From Lentzea waywayandensis (lineage in GTDB: Bacteria > Actinomycetota > Actinomycetes > Mycobacteriales > Pseudonocardiaceae): 64,000 nt of DNA. Both the position numbers and the translations under genes were made by a program. The stretch lies in assembly GCF_900115955.1 (NCBI RefSeq), contig NZ_FOYL01000016.1, positions 1 to 64,000 of the forward strand. Reading direction: 5' to 3'. Below the pieces are notes generated by a model. That model made no database searches, was not told where the DNA came from, and saw nothing but the letters and a program-made list of their open reading frames with translations. Below, piece by piece: positions 17,080-24,950 of this stretch; the first letter of the stretch is position 1; every line of letters begins with the position of its first letter.

Positions 17080-18242
17080 CAGAAGAAGTCCGCGAGCCGG
17101 GGTGTGCCGGACGAGCCGGTGAGCTGGTCGAGCACCGCCGCGCCGGCCGGGTCGCCCTCCAGCAAACCCGCGCGCCGCAACGCATGCGTGTTCTGCGCGC
17201 CGGAGAACCACGGTCCGAGCGCCCGCGCGTGCAACCGCACCGCACCGGTGCCGCCGGGTTCGGCCCGCACCGCGCCGTCCTCCACGACGACGCGCCACCG
17301 GCCCGCGTGCCACGGCGCGTGCTCGTCGATGATCTCCAGGTCCACCGCGGCATCGGCGAGGCGCGGCCAGCCTCGGGCGGCCACGGCGGCGGGCAGGTCC
17401 ACCACGCGTTGCATCCACGTGGAGGTCCACACCGAGTGGCGCAACGGGGTGCCGCCCAGGAGGTTGACCGTCGCCGGGTCGGTGATCCGCAGGTCGATCG
17501 CTTCGAGCGTGCCCGCCCAGGACGCCAGCGAGGCGAGGAGGTTCAGCTGTGCCTCGACGTCGACCCCGATGAGGTCGTGAACCTTGAGCCGGCCCATGTC
17601 GCCGCCGGGCTCGCGGCTCGCGGTCAGGTACCCGCGCAGGCCGTTCGGGCCGGGCAGCACGCTCACCAGGTCCATCTCGAGCACCTTGCCGAGGTCGATC
17701 CTCGGCGGGCGGCGGTCGGCCATGCCGCCGATCGTCCGCGCCACCTCCAGGTAGCACTCGTGCAGCGCGGTGAGGTCGCTCCCGTCCGCCGGGCGCGAAG
17801 CTATCGGCTCGGCAGGCCTGGGAACTGAGAGCACCCTGTCCATCGGCAGCTCGACCCACTCGAAGACCCCGGCACGTTCCCAGCCGCGTCCCCGGTACAG
17901 GGTCGGCACGGTCGGGTAGAGCGCCGAGATCGGCTGGCCGTGCTCCCGCATGACGACCAGCGCGGCGTCGAGCAACGCGTTCGCCACACCCCGGCCGCGG
18001 TACGCCCCGTCGACGGCGACGCCGCCGATCCCGCCCATGGGAACCGCGGCGCCACCGTAGAACTGCGCGTAGGAGCCGATGCCGAGCACACCCGCGACCC
18101 GGCCGTCGATCTCGGCGACCAGTCCGTGCGAACCCGGCTTCACCAACCGTTCCGGCCGCTCGGTCGAGTTGAACGCGAGCTTGCGAAGCCGGAACACGGC
18201 CTCGATGTCGTCGTCGGTGTACTCACGGATGTGCACGGACAA
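17079..18242 (-). CDS. Eis-like GNAT acetyltransferase
   Basis: A 387-residue protein with the Eis layout: an N-terminal GNAT domain (about 3-140) with VPMGGIGGVAV and the acetyl-CoA loop YRGRGVANALLDAAL, a second GNAT-like domain, and a C-terminal SCP2-like domain. It ends in ADFF, matching the Eis habit of closing the active site with a C-terminal aromatic carboxylate. The ALYPTVPTLYRGRGWERAG segment is also characteristic. Eis proteins acetylate amines, including aminoglycosides; the natural substrate here is unknown. It is upstream of and overlaps the methyltransferase. Confidence 0.85.
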   Translation of the reverse strand: MSVHIREYTDDDIEAVFRLRKLAFNSTERPERLVKPGSHGLVAEIDGRVAGVLGIGSYAQFYGGAAVPMGGIGGVAVDGAYRGRGVANALLDAALVVMREHGQPISALYPTVPTLYRGRGWERAGVFEWVELPMDRVLSVPRPAEPIASRPADGSDLTALHECYLEVARTIGGMADRRPPRIDLGKVLEMDLVSVLPGPNGLRGYLTASREPGGDMGRLKVHDLIGVDVEAQLNLLASLASWAGTLEAIDLRITDPATVNLLGGTPLRHSVWTSTWMQRVVDLPAAVAARGWPRLADAAVDLEIIDEHAPWHAGRWRVVVEDGAVRAEPGGTGAVRLHARALGPWFSGAQNTHALRRAGLLEGDPAGAAVLDQLTGSSGTPRLADFF

Positions 18243-18246
18243 CTAT

Positions 18247-19062
18247 CTACCAGGAAAAGAAGCCTTCACCCGTCTTCTTTCCCAGCTCACCACGGGCGAC
18301 TTTGTCTCGTAACAACTGCGGCGGCTCGAACCGCGGCCCGAGTTCGGCCGCGAGGTGCTCGGCGATCGCCAGCCGCACGTCGAGTCCGACCAGGTCGGTG
18401 AGCTCCAGCGGGCCCATCGGCCAGCGGTAACCGAGCTTCATGCCGGTGTCGATGTCGGCGGCGGAAGCGACACCTTCCTCCAGCATGCGAATCGCTTCCA
18501 TGCCAACGGCGACGCCCAGCCGGGACGTCGCGAACCCAGGGGAATCCCGCACTTCGATCACGGTTTTTCCCATTTGTTCGGCCCAGGTTCGCGCCTTGGC
18601 CACGTTCGCCGGGTCGACGCCCTCGTGGTGCACGAGTTCGACGAGCTGCTGCACCGGGACGGGGTTGAAGAAGTGCATGCCCAGCACGCGTTCGCCGGGC
18701 AGTCCGGCGGCGATCTCGGAGATCGACAGCGAGGACGTGTTGGAGGCGAGGATCGCGTTCGGGCACTTCTCGGCCGCGAACCCCAGGACCTTCTGCTTGA
18801 GCGGCACGTTCTCCGGAACGGCCTCGACGACCAGCTCGGCGTCCGCGGGCAGCTCACCCGTGCTCAGGTTCGCGAACACCGCCGCCGCGTCGGCGAGCTT
18901 GCCCTTCTCCTGCGCCTTGTCCAGGGAGCGCCGGACGGCGAGCCTGCCCTGCTCGGCGCGTTCGGCGTCGGCCTCCGACAGCGTGACCTCGTGCCCGCCC
19001 GCGAGCAGGAGGTGCACGATGCCGGCGCCCATCGTGCCGCCGCCGATGACGACGGCCTTCAC
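18247..19062 (-). CDS. 3-hydroxyacyl-CoA dehydrogenase (3-hydroxybutyryl-CoA type)
   Basis: A 271-residue NAD-dependent dehydrogenase. It has an N-terminal Rossmann motif VVIGGGTMGAGIVHLLL, the ASNTSSLSISEIA and GMHFFNPVPVQQLVE motifs, and a C-terminal dimer domain ending KTGEGFFSW. The catalytic His is in GMHFFNPV. It oxidises 3-hydroxyacyl-CoA in fatty acid or butyrate metabolism. The GTG at 19062 overlaps the stop of the EthD-like gene as GTGA; the upstream frame lies inside that gene. No other beta-oxidation genes are adjacent. Confidence 0.9.
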   Translation of the reverse strand: MKAVVIGGGTMGAGIVHLLLAGGHEVTLSEADAERAEQGRLAVRRSLDKAQEKGKLADAAAVFANLSTGELPADAELVVEAVPENVPLKQKVLGFAAEKCPNAILASNTSSLSISEIAAGLPGERVLGMHFFNPVPVQQLVELVHHEGVDPANVAKARTWAEQMGKTVIEVRDSPGFATSRLGVAVGMEAIRMLEEGVASAADIDTGMKLGYRWPMGPLELTDLVGLDVRLAIAEHLAAELGPRFEPPQLLRDKVARGELGKKTGEGFFSW

Positions 19063-19376
19063 GACACGACCTCGGCGCTGAACATCGCGACCAGCTCCAT
19101 CCCGCCGATCTCGGCGAGGTTCGCGCCGGACGTGGCCCACTCCGGAGTCTGGAGGGCGGCCTTGAACGACTCCTCCGACTCGAAGTACATCTCCGCGATC
19201 AGGTGCAGCTCGGTCTCACCGAGGAAGCCCGCGAAGACCACCCGCTGCACCTTGGCGACCTCCGCGCGCACGATGCCCGGAACCGAGTTCACGATCGGCA
19301 GGTGCGACTCGAAGTACTTCTCGTCGAAGCCCTCGGGGTCGGCGGGCTTCTTGTACAGAGCGATGTACTTGATCAT
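19059..19376 (-). CDS. EthD-family (dimeric alpha-beta barrel) protein
   Basis: A 105-residue soluble protein of the EthD/stress-responsive ferredoxin-like fold. Residues include MIKYIALYKKPADPEGFDEKY, HLPIVNSVPGI and AEMYFESEESFKAAL. Members are small dimers, some aiding oxidative degradation; the exact role is unknown. I chose the ATG at 19376; a GAGGAG Shine-Dalgarno lies 11 bases upstream, and the in-frame extension encodes no conserved residues. It is the first gene of a two-gene operon with the hydroxyacyl-CoA dehydrogenase. Confidence 0.83.
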   Translation of the reverse strand: MIKYIALYKKPADPEGFDEKYFESHLPIVNSVPGIVRAEVAKVQRVVFAGFLGETELHLIAEMYFESEESFKAALQTPEWATSGANLAEIGGMELVAMFSAEVVS

Positions 19377-19450
19377 GTGACACCATTCTCCTCGACTCGC
19401 CGAGCACTGTAACGCCCGGAGCACCCGCGGAGCTGAGGCACGATGGTGAG

Positions 19451-20098
19451 GTGCGGATCATTCTGCTGCGCCACGGCCAGAGCCTCGGCAACGTCGACGA
19501 GCTCGCCTACTGCCGCATCCCCGACCACGCCCTCCCGCTCACCGAGACCGGCGAGGACCAGGCGCGCGCCGCCGGCCCGACGATCAAGAACCTGATCGGC
19601 GACGACCAGGTCGCGGCCTACGTGTCGCCGTACAAGAGGACGAAGCGGACGTTCGAGCTGCTGGGCCTCGACGCCGAGCGGGTCGTCACCGAGCCGAGGG
19701 TGCGCGAGCAGGACTGGGGCAACCTGCAGGACCCGGTGCAGCAGGAGGTGCTCAAGCACCAGCGGCACGCGTTCGGGCACTTCTTCTTCCGGCTGCCCAA
19801 CGGCGAGTCGGGCGCGGACGTGGACGACCGGGTGGCGGCGTTCCTCGACGGCCTGACCGTGCGGATGCACAAGGACGAGAACCACCCGAAGACCGTGCTG
19901 GTCGTGTCGCACGGACTGACGATCAGGTTGCTGTGCCGCAGGTTCTTCGACTGGAGCATCGACCTGTTCGAGTCACTGTCCAATCCGGACACCTGCGAGA
20001 ACCGCGTGCTCGACCACGACGGCACCGGCTGGAGGCTGGACCGTCCCTTCGACCAGTGGCGCGACTCACCGGACGGAACGGTCCAGCACCCCGTCTAG
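19451..20098 (+). CDS. histidine phosphatase (phosphoglycerate mutase-like)
   Basis: A 215-residue cytosolic protein of the histidine phosphatase superfamily. The phospho-acceptor motif is LLRHGQSLGN near the N-terminus. A second conserved His is in VVSHGLTIRLL (about residue 155), and Arg in YVSPYKRTKRT fits the phosphate pocket. The substrate is unknown. The GTG start at 19451 is used. Its TAG stop shares the CTAG tetramer with the stop of rpmF on the other strand, so the two genes converge with a 4-base overlap. Confidence 0.88.
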   Translation: MRIILLRHGQSLGNVDELAYCRIPDHALPLTETGEDQARAAGPTIKNLIGDDQVAAYVSPYKRTKRTFELLGLDAERVVTEPRVREQDWGNLQDPVQQEVLKHQRHAFGHFFFRLPNGESGADVDDRVAAFLDGLTVRMHKDENHPKTVLVVSHGLTIRLLCRRFFDWSIDLFESLSNPDTCENRVLDHDGTGWRLDRPFDQWRDSPDGTVQHPV

Positions 20099-20256
20099 AT
20101 CAGCCCGCGCTTGTAGGCCGCGACCAGCCGGCGGGGAACGAGGAGTTCCTTGCCGTCCAACGTACGCACGCGCACCAGGTCCGGCGCGGTGGCCTTCCAC
20201 TGCGACCGGCGGTGGCGCGTGTTGGACCGGGACGTCCTGCGCTTGGGAACGGCCAT
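20095..20256 (-). CDS. rpmF: ribosomal protein bL32, cysteine-free form
   Basis: A 53-residue basic protein beginning MAVPKRRTSRSNTRHRRSQW, the N-terminus typical of bL32. The paired CxxC zinc motifs of the usual form are absent. It is therefore a C-minus paralogue of the kind made under zinc shortage. Its ATG overlaps the stop of the bL31 gene (ATGA). It is the last gene of the leftward mrf-like-rpmE2-rpmF operon. Confidence 0.9.
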   Translation of the reverse strand: MAVPKRRTSRSNTRHRRSQWKATAPDLVRVRTLDGKELLVPRRLVAAYKRGLI

Positions 20257-20507
20257 CAGCGCTCTCGCTTTCCGTAGCGGCGGTTGAACTTCTCGACCCG
20301 GCCGGCGGTGTCCACGAGCCGTTGGGTGCCCGTCCAGAACGGGTGCGAGTCGGCGGTGATGTCGACGACGAGCAGCGGGTAGCTGTTGCCGTCCTCCCAC
20401 TCGATGGTCCGGCCGGACGTCGCGGTCGAGCGGGTCAGGAACGTCTTGCCGGTGGACGCGTCCTGGAAGACGACCGGGTGGTAGTCGGGGTGGATTCCTG
20501 GCTTCAT
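20256..20507 (-). CDS. rpmE2: ribosomal protein bL31 type B, cysteine-free
   Basis: An 83-residue bL31B protein: MKPGIHPDYHPVVFQDASTG, then the HPFWTG motif and C-terminal VEKFNRRYGKR. It lacks the CxxC motif of zinc-binding type A. Its ATG overlaps the stop of the Mrf-like gene as ATGA. Type B paralogues replace the zinc form and free zinc for other uses. The Zur-like dyad at 21404 probably controls it. Confidence 0.93.
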   Translation of the reverse strand: MKPGIHPDYHPVVFQDASTGKTFLTRSTATSGRTIEWEDGNSYPLLVVDITADSHPFWTGTQRLVDTAGRVEKFNRRYGKRER

Positions 20508-21388
20508 ATCTCCAGCTTTCGGATCGAGTCCACGAAGGACAGTTCGTCGTCGGTGAGCAGCGCTTCGGCGAACGCGGCGGTGATGGAGTCCGGCTCGCCG
20601 AGGGTGATCGCCACGATCTGAGTGGTCCTGCCCCCGCGCGGCCCGCCCTCGCCGACGTGCATCCCGCAGCCCGCGGATTCCAGGTGCAGTGCGACCTCGG
20701 GCTCGTCCGCCACCCACAACCGGCCGCGCGAACGCACGACCGTTCCGTCGAGCAACGAGTCGAGCGCCTCGTTCAGCCGCGCCGGGTGGAACGGCCGGTC
20801 GGCCGTGAAAACCGCTGTCGAGACACCGCATTCGGGTGTCAAGGGCACCAATCGCGGCCGCGAGCTCTTGCGCACGACGACCGTGTCGGGCGTGCAGCGG
20901 TGTGCGCCGGGAGCCAGCCGGTCGAGCACGGCGAGCGTGCGTTCGTCCGCATCTCCTTGCAGCACCAGCACATCCGCCGCCTCGGCCTGCGCGACGACGA
21001 CCTGCGCCACCGTGCGTTGGTCGCTGACCATCGAGGCGTCGCCCAGGGCGTCGTCCAGCCAGGTCGCCGCGTCGAGGACGGTGATCACGCACTCGACCTC
21101 GACGCCGAGGTTGCGGCGCACCGCGTCCGGCTCCAGCAGCGGGTCCAGGTGCAGCACGACCGTGTGGCCGTCGAAGGTCCCGAGCAACTCGCGCAGGTCC
21201 TCTCGCACGGTGCAGGACACGCAGCCGTGCAGCAGTTCGACGTCGGTCGCGATGCCGTCGACCCACCGACGCACGCACGTTTCCGCAGCTACGTGCCGTA
21301 CGAGCACCGAACCGGGCCGGTCGCGCCACACCCGCACGGCGACGTCGTGGTCGACCAGCCCCGCCACCATAACGACAACGGTTTCCAT
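20504..21388 (-). CDS. COG0523/CobW-like protein without P-loop, Mrf-like
   Basis: A 294-residue protein of the COG0523 GTPase/metallochaperone family. The motif LLHGCVSCTVREDLRELL corresponds to the GCICCT motif, and a CobW C-terminal domain is present at about 190-285. The N-terminus, METVVVMVAGLVDHDVAVRV, lacks the GxxGxGKT P-loop, so it probably does not hydrolyse GTP. In mycobacteria a similar P-loop-less protein (Mrf) is encoded with C-minus ribosomal proteins and recruits a hibernation factor to ribosomes. The same job is likely here. First gene of the leftward Zur-type operon. Confidence 0.82.
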   Translation of the reverse strand: METVVVMVAGLVDHDVAVRVWRDRPGSVLVRHVAAETCVRRWVDGIATDVELLHGCVSCTVREDLRELLGTFDGHTVVLHLDPLLEPDAVRRNLGVEVECVITVLDAATWLDDALGDASMVSDQRTVAQVVVAQAEAADVLVLQGDADERTLAVLDRLAPGAHRCTPDTVVVRKSSRPRLVPLTPECGVSTAVFTADRPFHPARLNEALDSLLDGTVVRSRGRLWVADEPEVALHLESAGCGMHVGEGGPRGGRTTQIVAITLGEPDSITAAFAEALLTDDELSFVDSIRKLEI

Positions 21389-21403
21389 GTGAGATACCGT
21401 AGA

Positions 21404-21423
21404 TGAAAACGAAAGTCGTTTCA
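21404..21423. promoter_or_regulatory. Zur-like operator between divergent ribosomal protein operons
   Basis: An imperfect dyad, TGAAAACGAAAGTCGTTTCA, has perfect 5-bp outer arms (TGAAA/TTTCA). It resembles actinobacterial Zur boxes built on TGAAAA half-sites. It lies 16 bases from the Mrf-like start and 30 bases from the bL28 start, so one site could repress both arms when zinc is sufficient. Confidence 0.65.
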
Positions 21424-21452
21424 ATCTGCGTCCATCTTTCTGGAGGTACTCA

Positions 21453-21683
21453 GTGCGCTGCCAGCTGACCGGCCGTGAGCCGGGCTTCGGCAACCGCGTC
21501 TCGCACTCGCAACGCAAGACGCGGCGCCGGTGGAACCCGAACGTCCAGCGCAAGCGGTACTGGGTGCCGTCGCTGAACAGGTTCGTCACGCTGACGTTGT
21601 CCGCGAAGGGCATCAAGACCGTCGACAAGCTCGGCGTCGAGGCCACCGTGGCCCGGCTCCGCGCGCAGGGGGTGAAGGTCTGA
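21453..21683 (+). CDS. rpmB: ribosomal protein bL28, C-minus form
   Basis: A 76-residue bL28: MRCQLTGREPGFGNRVSHSQ then TRRRWNPNVQRKRY. Only one cysteine remains at the N-terminus in place of the zinc-binding pairs. The GTG start at 21453 follows a good Shine-Dalgarno (GGAGG). It is the first gene of the rightward rpmB-rpmG-rpsN-rpsR operon. Confidence 0.93.
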   Translation: MRCQLTGREPGFGNRVSHSQRKTRRRWNPNVQRKRYWVPSLNRFVTLTLSAKGIKTVDKLGVEATVARLRAQGVKV

Positions 21684-21850
21684 TGGCCAAGAGCACGGAC
21701 GTCCGGCCGATCATCAAGATGAGGTCGACCGCGGGAACCGGGTACACCTACGTGACCCGCAAGAACCGCCGCAACGACCCGGACCGGCTGGTGCTGCGCA
21801 AGTACGACCCGATGGCGCGCAGGCACGTCGACTTCAAAGAGGAGCGCTGA
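21683..21850 (+). CDS. rpmG: ribosomal protein bL33, C-minus form
   Basis: A 55-residue bL33: MAKSTDVRPIIKMRSTAGTG, then YVTRKNRRNDPDRLVLRKYDP. No cysteine is present; the zinc form has two CxxC motifs. The ATG overlaps the bL28 stop by one base (TGATG), which suggests translational coupling. Confidence 0.93.
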   Translation: MAKSTDVRPIIKMRSTAGTGYTYVTRKNRRNDPDRLVLRKYDPMARRHVDFKEER

Positions 21851-21851
21851 C

Positions 21852-22145
21852 GTGGCGAAGAAGTCGAAGATCGCCGCGGATCAGCGCCGCCGCGAGGTCG
21901 TGGCGCGGTACGCGCAGCGACGGGCCGAGCTCAAGGAGATGCTGCGGCACCCGGAGACGCGCGCGGAAGCGTTGCGGGGTCTGCAGAAGCTGCCGCGGGA
22001 CGCGTCGCCGACCCGGCTGCGCAACCGCGACGTCGTGGACGGCCGGCCGCGCGCCTACAACCGGAAGTTCGGCCTGTCCCGCGTCCGGCTGCGGGAGATG
22101 GCCCACCGCGGCGAGCTGCCCGGCGTGTCGAAGGCGAGCTGGTGA
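21852..22145 (+). CDS. rpsN: ribosomal protein uS14, C-minus form
   Basis: A 97-residue uS14 of the long, cysteine-free type: MAKKSKIAADQRRREVVARY, with LPRDASPTRLRNRD and a C-terminal GLSRVRLREMAHRGELPGV. The short zinc form has CxxC motifs that are missing here. The GTG start lies one base after the bL33 stop. Confidence 0.93.
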   Translation: MAKKSKIAADQRRREVVARYAQRRAELKEMLRHPETRAEALRGLQKLPRDASPTRLRNRDVVDGRPRAYNRKFGLSRVRLREMAHRGELPGVSKASW

Positions 22146-22375
22146 TGCGCGAGAAGAAGCCGCCCAAGCGCAGGGTGAACCTGCTCGCGAAGGAAGGCGT
22201 GACCGTCGTCGACTGGAAGGACGTCACGCTGCTGCGCAAGTTCATCTCGGACCGGGGCAAGATCCGGTCCCGCCGGGTGACGGGACTGACGCCGCAGCAG
22301 CAGCGTCAGGTCGCCACGGCCATCAAGAACGCGCGGGAGATGGCCCTGCTGCCGTACCCGTCACAAGGGCGATGA
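22145..22375 (+). CDS. rpsR: ribosomal protein bS18, C-minus form
   Basis: A 76-residue bS18: REKKPPKRRVNLL, then DVTLLRKFISDRGKIRSRR and TGLTPQQQRQVATAIKNARE. The cysteine seen in zinc-binding forms is absent. The ATG at 22145 overlaps the uS14 stop (TGATG); a GTG one codon earlier is also possible. It ends the rightward zinc-starvation operon. Confidence 0.92.
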   Translation: MREKKPPKRRVNLLAKEGVTVVDWKDVTLLRKFISDRGKIRSRRVTGLTPQQQRQVATAIKNAREMALLPYPSQGR

Positions 22376-22679
22376 CACGGACCGCCGCGCTGGCCAGGAA
22401 GGCCAGCGCGGCGAGTTGCACCAGCAACGCGAGCGCCCAGGTCGTGTGTTCGTCGACCGTCAGATCGCCACGAACACCCACCAAGAAGGTCGCGTAGAGG
22501 CCCCAGCACTGCAACGCCGCCAGGCCGGCTCCGACGATCGTCGTCCGCAGCGAGACGATCACCACGACCGCCGCGAGCAGGATCAGGGCCGGCAACGGCC
22601 AGGCACCGGTGAACGTGACCACGCCGACTCCTCCGCCGAATCCGAGCGCGGAGCCGTAGCCACCTTTCATTCTTCGCAT
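22323..22679 (-). CDS. small membrane protein of unknown function
   Basis: A 118-residue frame with about four hydrophobic segments (ALGFGGGVGVVTFTGAWPLPAL, ALILLAAVVVIVSL, GLAALQCWGLYATFLVGV, LALLVQLAALAFLASAAV when read broadly) and polar loops. Such a regular pattern is unusual in a shadow frame. The family is unknown. It converges on and overlaps the last 53 bases of rpsR, which lowers confidence. The start could be ATG at 22679 or at 22670. Confidence 0.5.
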   Translation of the reverse strand: MRRMKGGYGSALGFGGGVGVVTFTGAWPLPALILLAAVVVIVSLRTTIVGAGLAALQCWGLYATFLVGVRGDLTVDEHTTWALALLVQLAALAFLASAAVRVIALVTGTAAGPSPARS

Positions 22680-22763
22680 CCGATCGGTGTATCGCCCCAG
22701 GTGAGATCAGCGCCACCTCTCCAGCGTGAAGTTGGTGCTTTCGAGTGAGGCACGATCGCACGA

Positions 22764-23396
22764 ATGAACCTGTACGAGGCAGTCCACCGACGCAGGGACA
22801 CGCGCGCCGAGTTCTCCGGCGAGGAAATCCCGTCCGACGTGCTGCGACGGGTGCTGACCGCCGCGCACGCCGCCCCGAGCGTCGGCCTTTCCCAGCCGTG
22901 GGACTTCGTGCTGGTGCGGGATGAATCGATTCGGCGTGCCTTCCGGGATCACGTCCAGGCCGAACGCAGTGTCTTCGCAGCTCAGCTGGATCATGAACGA
23001 GCGGAGACGTTCGCTCGTATCAAGGTCGAAGGAGTCATGGAGTCGACCCTCGGCATCGTGGTCACCTACGACCCCGACCGGGGCTCACCGGCGGTGCTGG
23101 GCAGGCACGCGATCGCGGACGCGGGTTTGTACTCGGTGTGCCTGGCGATCCAGAACCTGTGGCTCGCGGCGACGGAAGAGGGACTCGGTGTGGGCTGGGT
23201 GAGCTTCTACCGGGAAGATGTGCTGCGCCGTCTGCTGGACATCCCCACAAGGGTCCGTCCGGTTGCGTGGTTGTGCGTTGGTCCGGTTCGATCACTGCCC
23301 GATACGCCTGATCTGGAACGTCACGGTTGGCGCAACCGACTACCCCTCGATGACGTCCTGCACCACGATCGGTACGGGGCGCGACCGACCCGGTAG
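22764..23396 (+). CDS. bluB: 5,6-dimethylbenzimidazole synthase
   Basis: A 210-residue nitroreductase-fold enzyme that cleaves reduced FMN to form 5,6-dimethylbenzimidazole, the lower ligand of vitamin B12. BluB features include YEAVHRRRDTRAEFSG, HAAPSVGLSQPWDFVLV, the lid-like SVFAAQLDHERAETFARIK segment, GIVVTYDP and GVGWVSFY. The ATG at 22764 is used. No other cobalamin synthesis genes are in the window. It probably stands alone; the following GGDEF gene is 44 bases away. Confidence 0.88.
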   Translation: MNLYEAVHRRRDTRAEFSGEEIPSDVLRRVLTAAHAAPSVGLSQPWDFVLVRDESIRRAFRDHVQAERSVFAAQLDHERAETFARIKVEGVMESTLGIVVTYDPDRGSPAVLGRHAIADAGLYSVCLAIQNLWLAATEEGLGVGWVSFYREDVLRRLLDIPTRVRPVAWLCVGPVRSLPDTPDLERHGWRNRLPLDDVLHHDRYGARPTR

Positions 23397-23440
23397 CCTG
23401 TGCGGGCCGCTCGGCGAGTCGGAACGGAGTCGATGAACGA

Positions 23441-24940
23441 GTGGAGCAGCGCGATCCGCTGGTAGCGGGCCAGATTCCGCGGTTGGACCGAGAGGTCCGC
23501 GCGTTGCTCAACGCTGGCCGCTTGCCTGAGGCGAACAGTCTTTTCGACGAGGTGGTCACCAAGGTGTCCCCCGGCGCCGACCGCTGGGTTCGGTCGGCCG
23601 TCCTCGTGAACCGCGCCGTGATGGCGTGGCGCCTGGGCCGCATCCCCCTCGCCCTCGAACTGGCCGCGGAGGGGTGGACGGACCTCGACGCCGACCGTTC
23701 GGACAGCCCCGCGGTGGCCCACACGATGGGCTCGCTCGGCTATCTGATGGAGGGCATCGGCAACCGGCGCGCGGCGCTGGACATGCTGCGGCTGTCGGTG
23801 CAGGTGGCGCGGCGGGCGGGCAACACCGACGTGCTGGCGCACTGCCTTCAGCGCCTGGGCGGTTCGCTGAACTTCCGCGCCTGCTCCGGGCCTCCCGCGG
23901 CGGCGCCGGCGATCTTCGAGGAAGCCCTGGCGTACCTCGACGAGGGCCTGGGCATCGTGAAGGACGAGGTGCACCGGCGCGCGCTGCTCGGCGCGTGCGG
24001 GCGCTCTCTGGCCGGTGTCGGTCAGCTGGACAAGGCCGAGGAGATGGGCGAGGAGACTCTCCGCCTGTCCCTGGACGCCGACGACCTGTGGGGCATCTCG
24101 GTCGGCAACTGGGTTCTCGCCGTGGTGCGTCGCGAGCAGAACGACTTCGACGAGGCGCGCACTCTCGCGTCTCGTGCGGTGACGAGCGCCGAACGCATCA
24201 ACGACACCTCACTGCTGCTGCGGTTCTCCACGGAGCTGGCGGACATCTGCCACGCCCTGGGTGACGCGGTGGGCGAGGCCGAGGCGTTGCGCCGGTCGAT
24301 GGCCGCCTCCCGCACGGCCAGGGAGACGTTGCAGGAAGGCCTGGGCCAGGCGCTGGAGCAGCGCCGCGTGGCCGTTCAGGCGCAACGGCTCGCGGTGGCG
24401 GCGCAGGAGGCCGCGGCGCGCGACCCGTTGACGGGCCTGGCGAACCGGCTGGGGCTGGAACGTGCGGCGGCGGCGTTGCTGGAGTCGACGGCGGCCCGCG
24501 GGCGGGTGCCGTGGCTGGTGCTGGTCGACGTGGACTGGTTCAAGAACGTCAACGACGACGCCGGGCACGCGACGGGCGACGCGGCGTTGCGCGAGATCGC
24601 GGCGTTGCTGCGGCGGGAATGCCGGTCGGACGACCTGGTGGCGCGGTGGGCCGGCGACGAGTTCGTGGTGCTGCTCGGCGACACGGGGCCGAACATGGAC
24701 GTCGGCCCGAACGTGGCCGAGCGGATCCGCGCGGCCGTCGACGGGCACGACTGGACGATGGTGCTCGGCGCGGTCCGCCGCCCCACCGTCAGCATCGGTG
24801 TCGCGGCGGGACCGGCCAAGCTGGACCAGCTGTTCGCGGCCGCCGACATGGCGCTGTACCGCGCCAAGCGGCACGGCCGCAACAGGGTCGAGGTCGAGCC
24901 CTCGGTGGACGAGGTGCCCGAGATCGTGTCCGGGAACTGA
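23441..24940 (+). CDS. TPR-like diguanylate cyclase (GGDEF)
   Basis: A 499-residue cytoplasmic protein. The N-terminal 300 residues are helical repeats of TPR type (for example LNAGRLPEANSLFDEV and GNTDVLAHCLQRLGGSL). The C-terminal GGDEF domain starts at DPLTGLANRLGLERA, and its active site reads RWAGDEFVVLLG, an accepted AGDEF variant. It would make c-di-GMP from GTP; the TPR part probably binds a partner. There is no membrane helix or classical sensor domain. The GTG at 23441 is used; the start is not certain. Confidence 0.88.
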   Translation: MEQRDPLVAGQIPRLDREVRALLNAGRLPEANSLFDEVVTKVSPGADRWVRSAVLVNRAVMAWRLGRIPLALELAAEGWTDLDADRSDSPAVAHTMGSLGYLMEGIGNRRAALDMLRLSVQVARRAGNTDVLAHCLQRLGGSLNFRACSGPPAAAPAIFEEALAYLDEGLGIVKDEVHRRALLGACGRSLAGVGQLDKAEEMGEETLRLSLDADDLWGISVGNWVLAVVRREQNDFDEARTLASRAVTSAERINDTSLLLRFSTELADICHALGDAVGEAEALRRSMAASRTARETLQEGLGQALEQRRVAVQAQRLAVAAQEAAARDPLTGLANRLGLERAAAALLESTAARGRVPWLVLVDVDWFKNVNDDAGHATGDAALREIAALLRRECRSDDLVARWAGDEFVVLLGDTGPNMDVGPNVAERIRAAVDGHDWTMVLGAVRRPTVSIGVAAGPAKLDQLFAAADMALYRAKRHGRNRVEVEPSVDEVPEIVSGN

Positions 24941-24949
24941 AGTCCCGGA
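24929..24949. terminator. short hairpin between convergent genes
   Basis: A 7-bp inverted repeat (TCCGGGA, 7-nt spacer, TCCCGGA) spans the end of the GGDEF gene and the 10-base gap before the convergent response regulator. It may end transcription from both sides. Confidence 0.4.
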
Positions 24950-24950
24950 C

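Noticed and set aside
17080..17859. Long upstream extension of the methyltransferase frame
   Set aside because: It lies within the Eis-like gene in another frame, and its translation is Arg/Gly-rich without motifs. The ATG at 17079 gives a normal family length.
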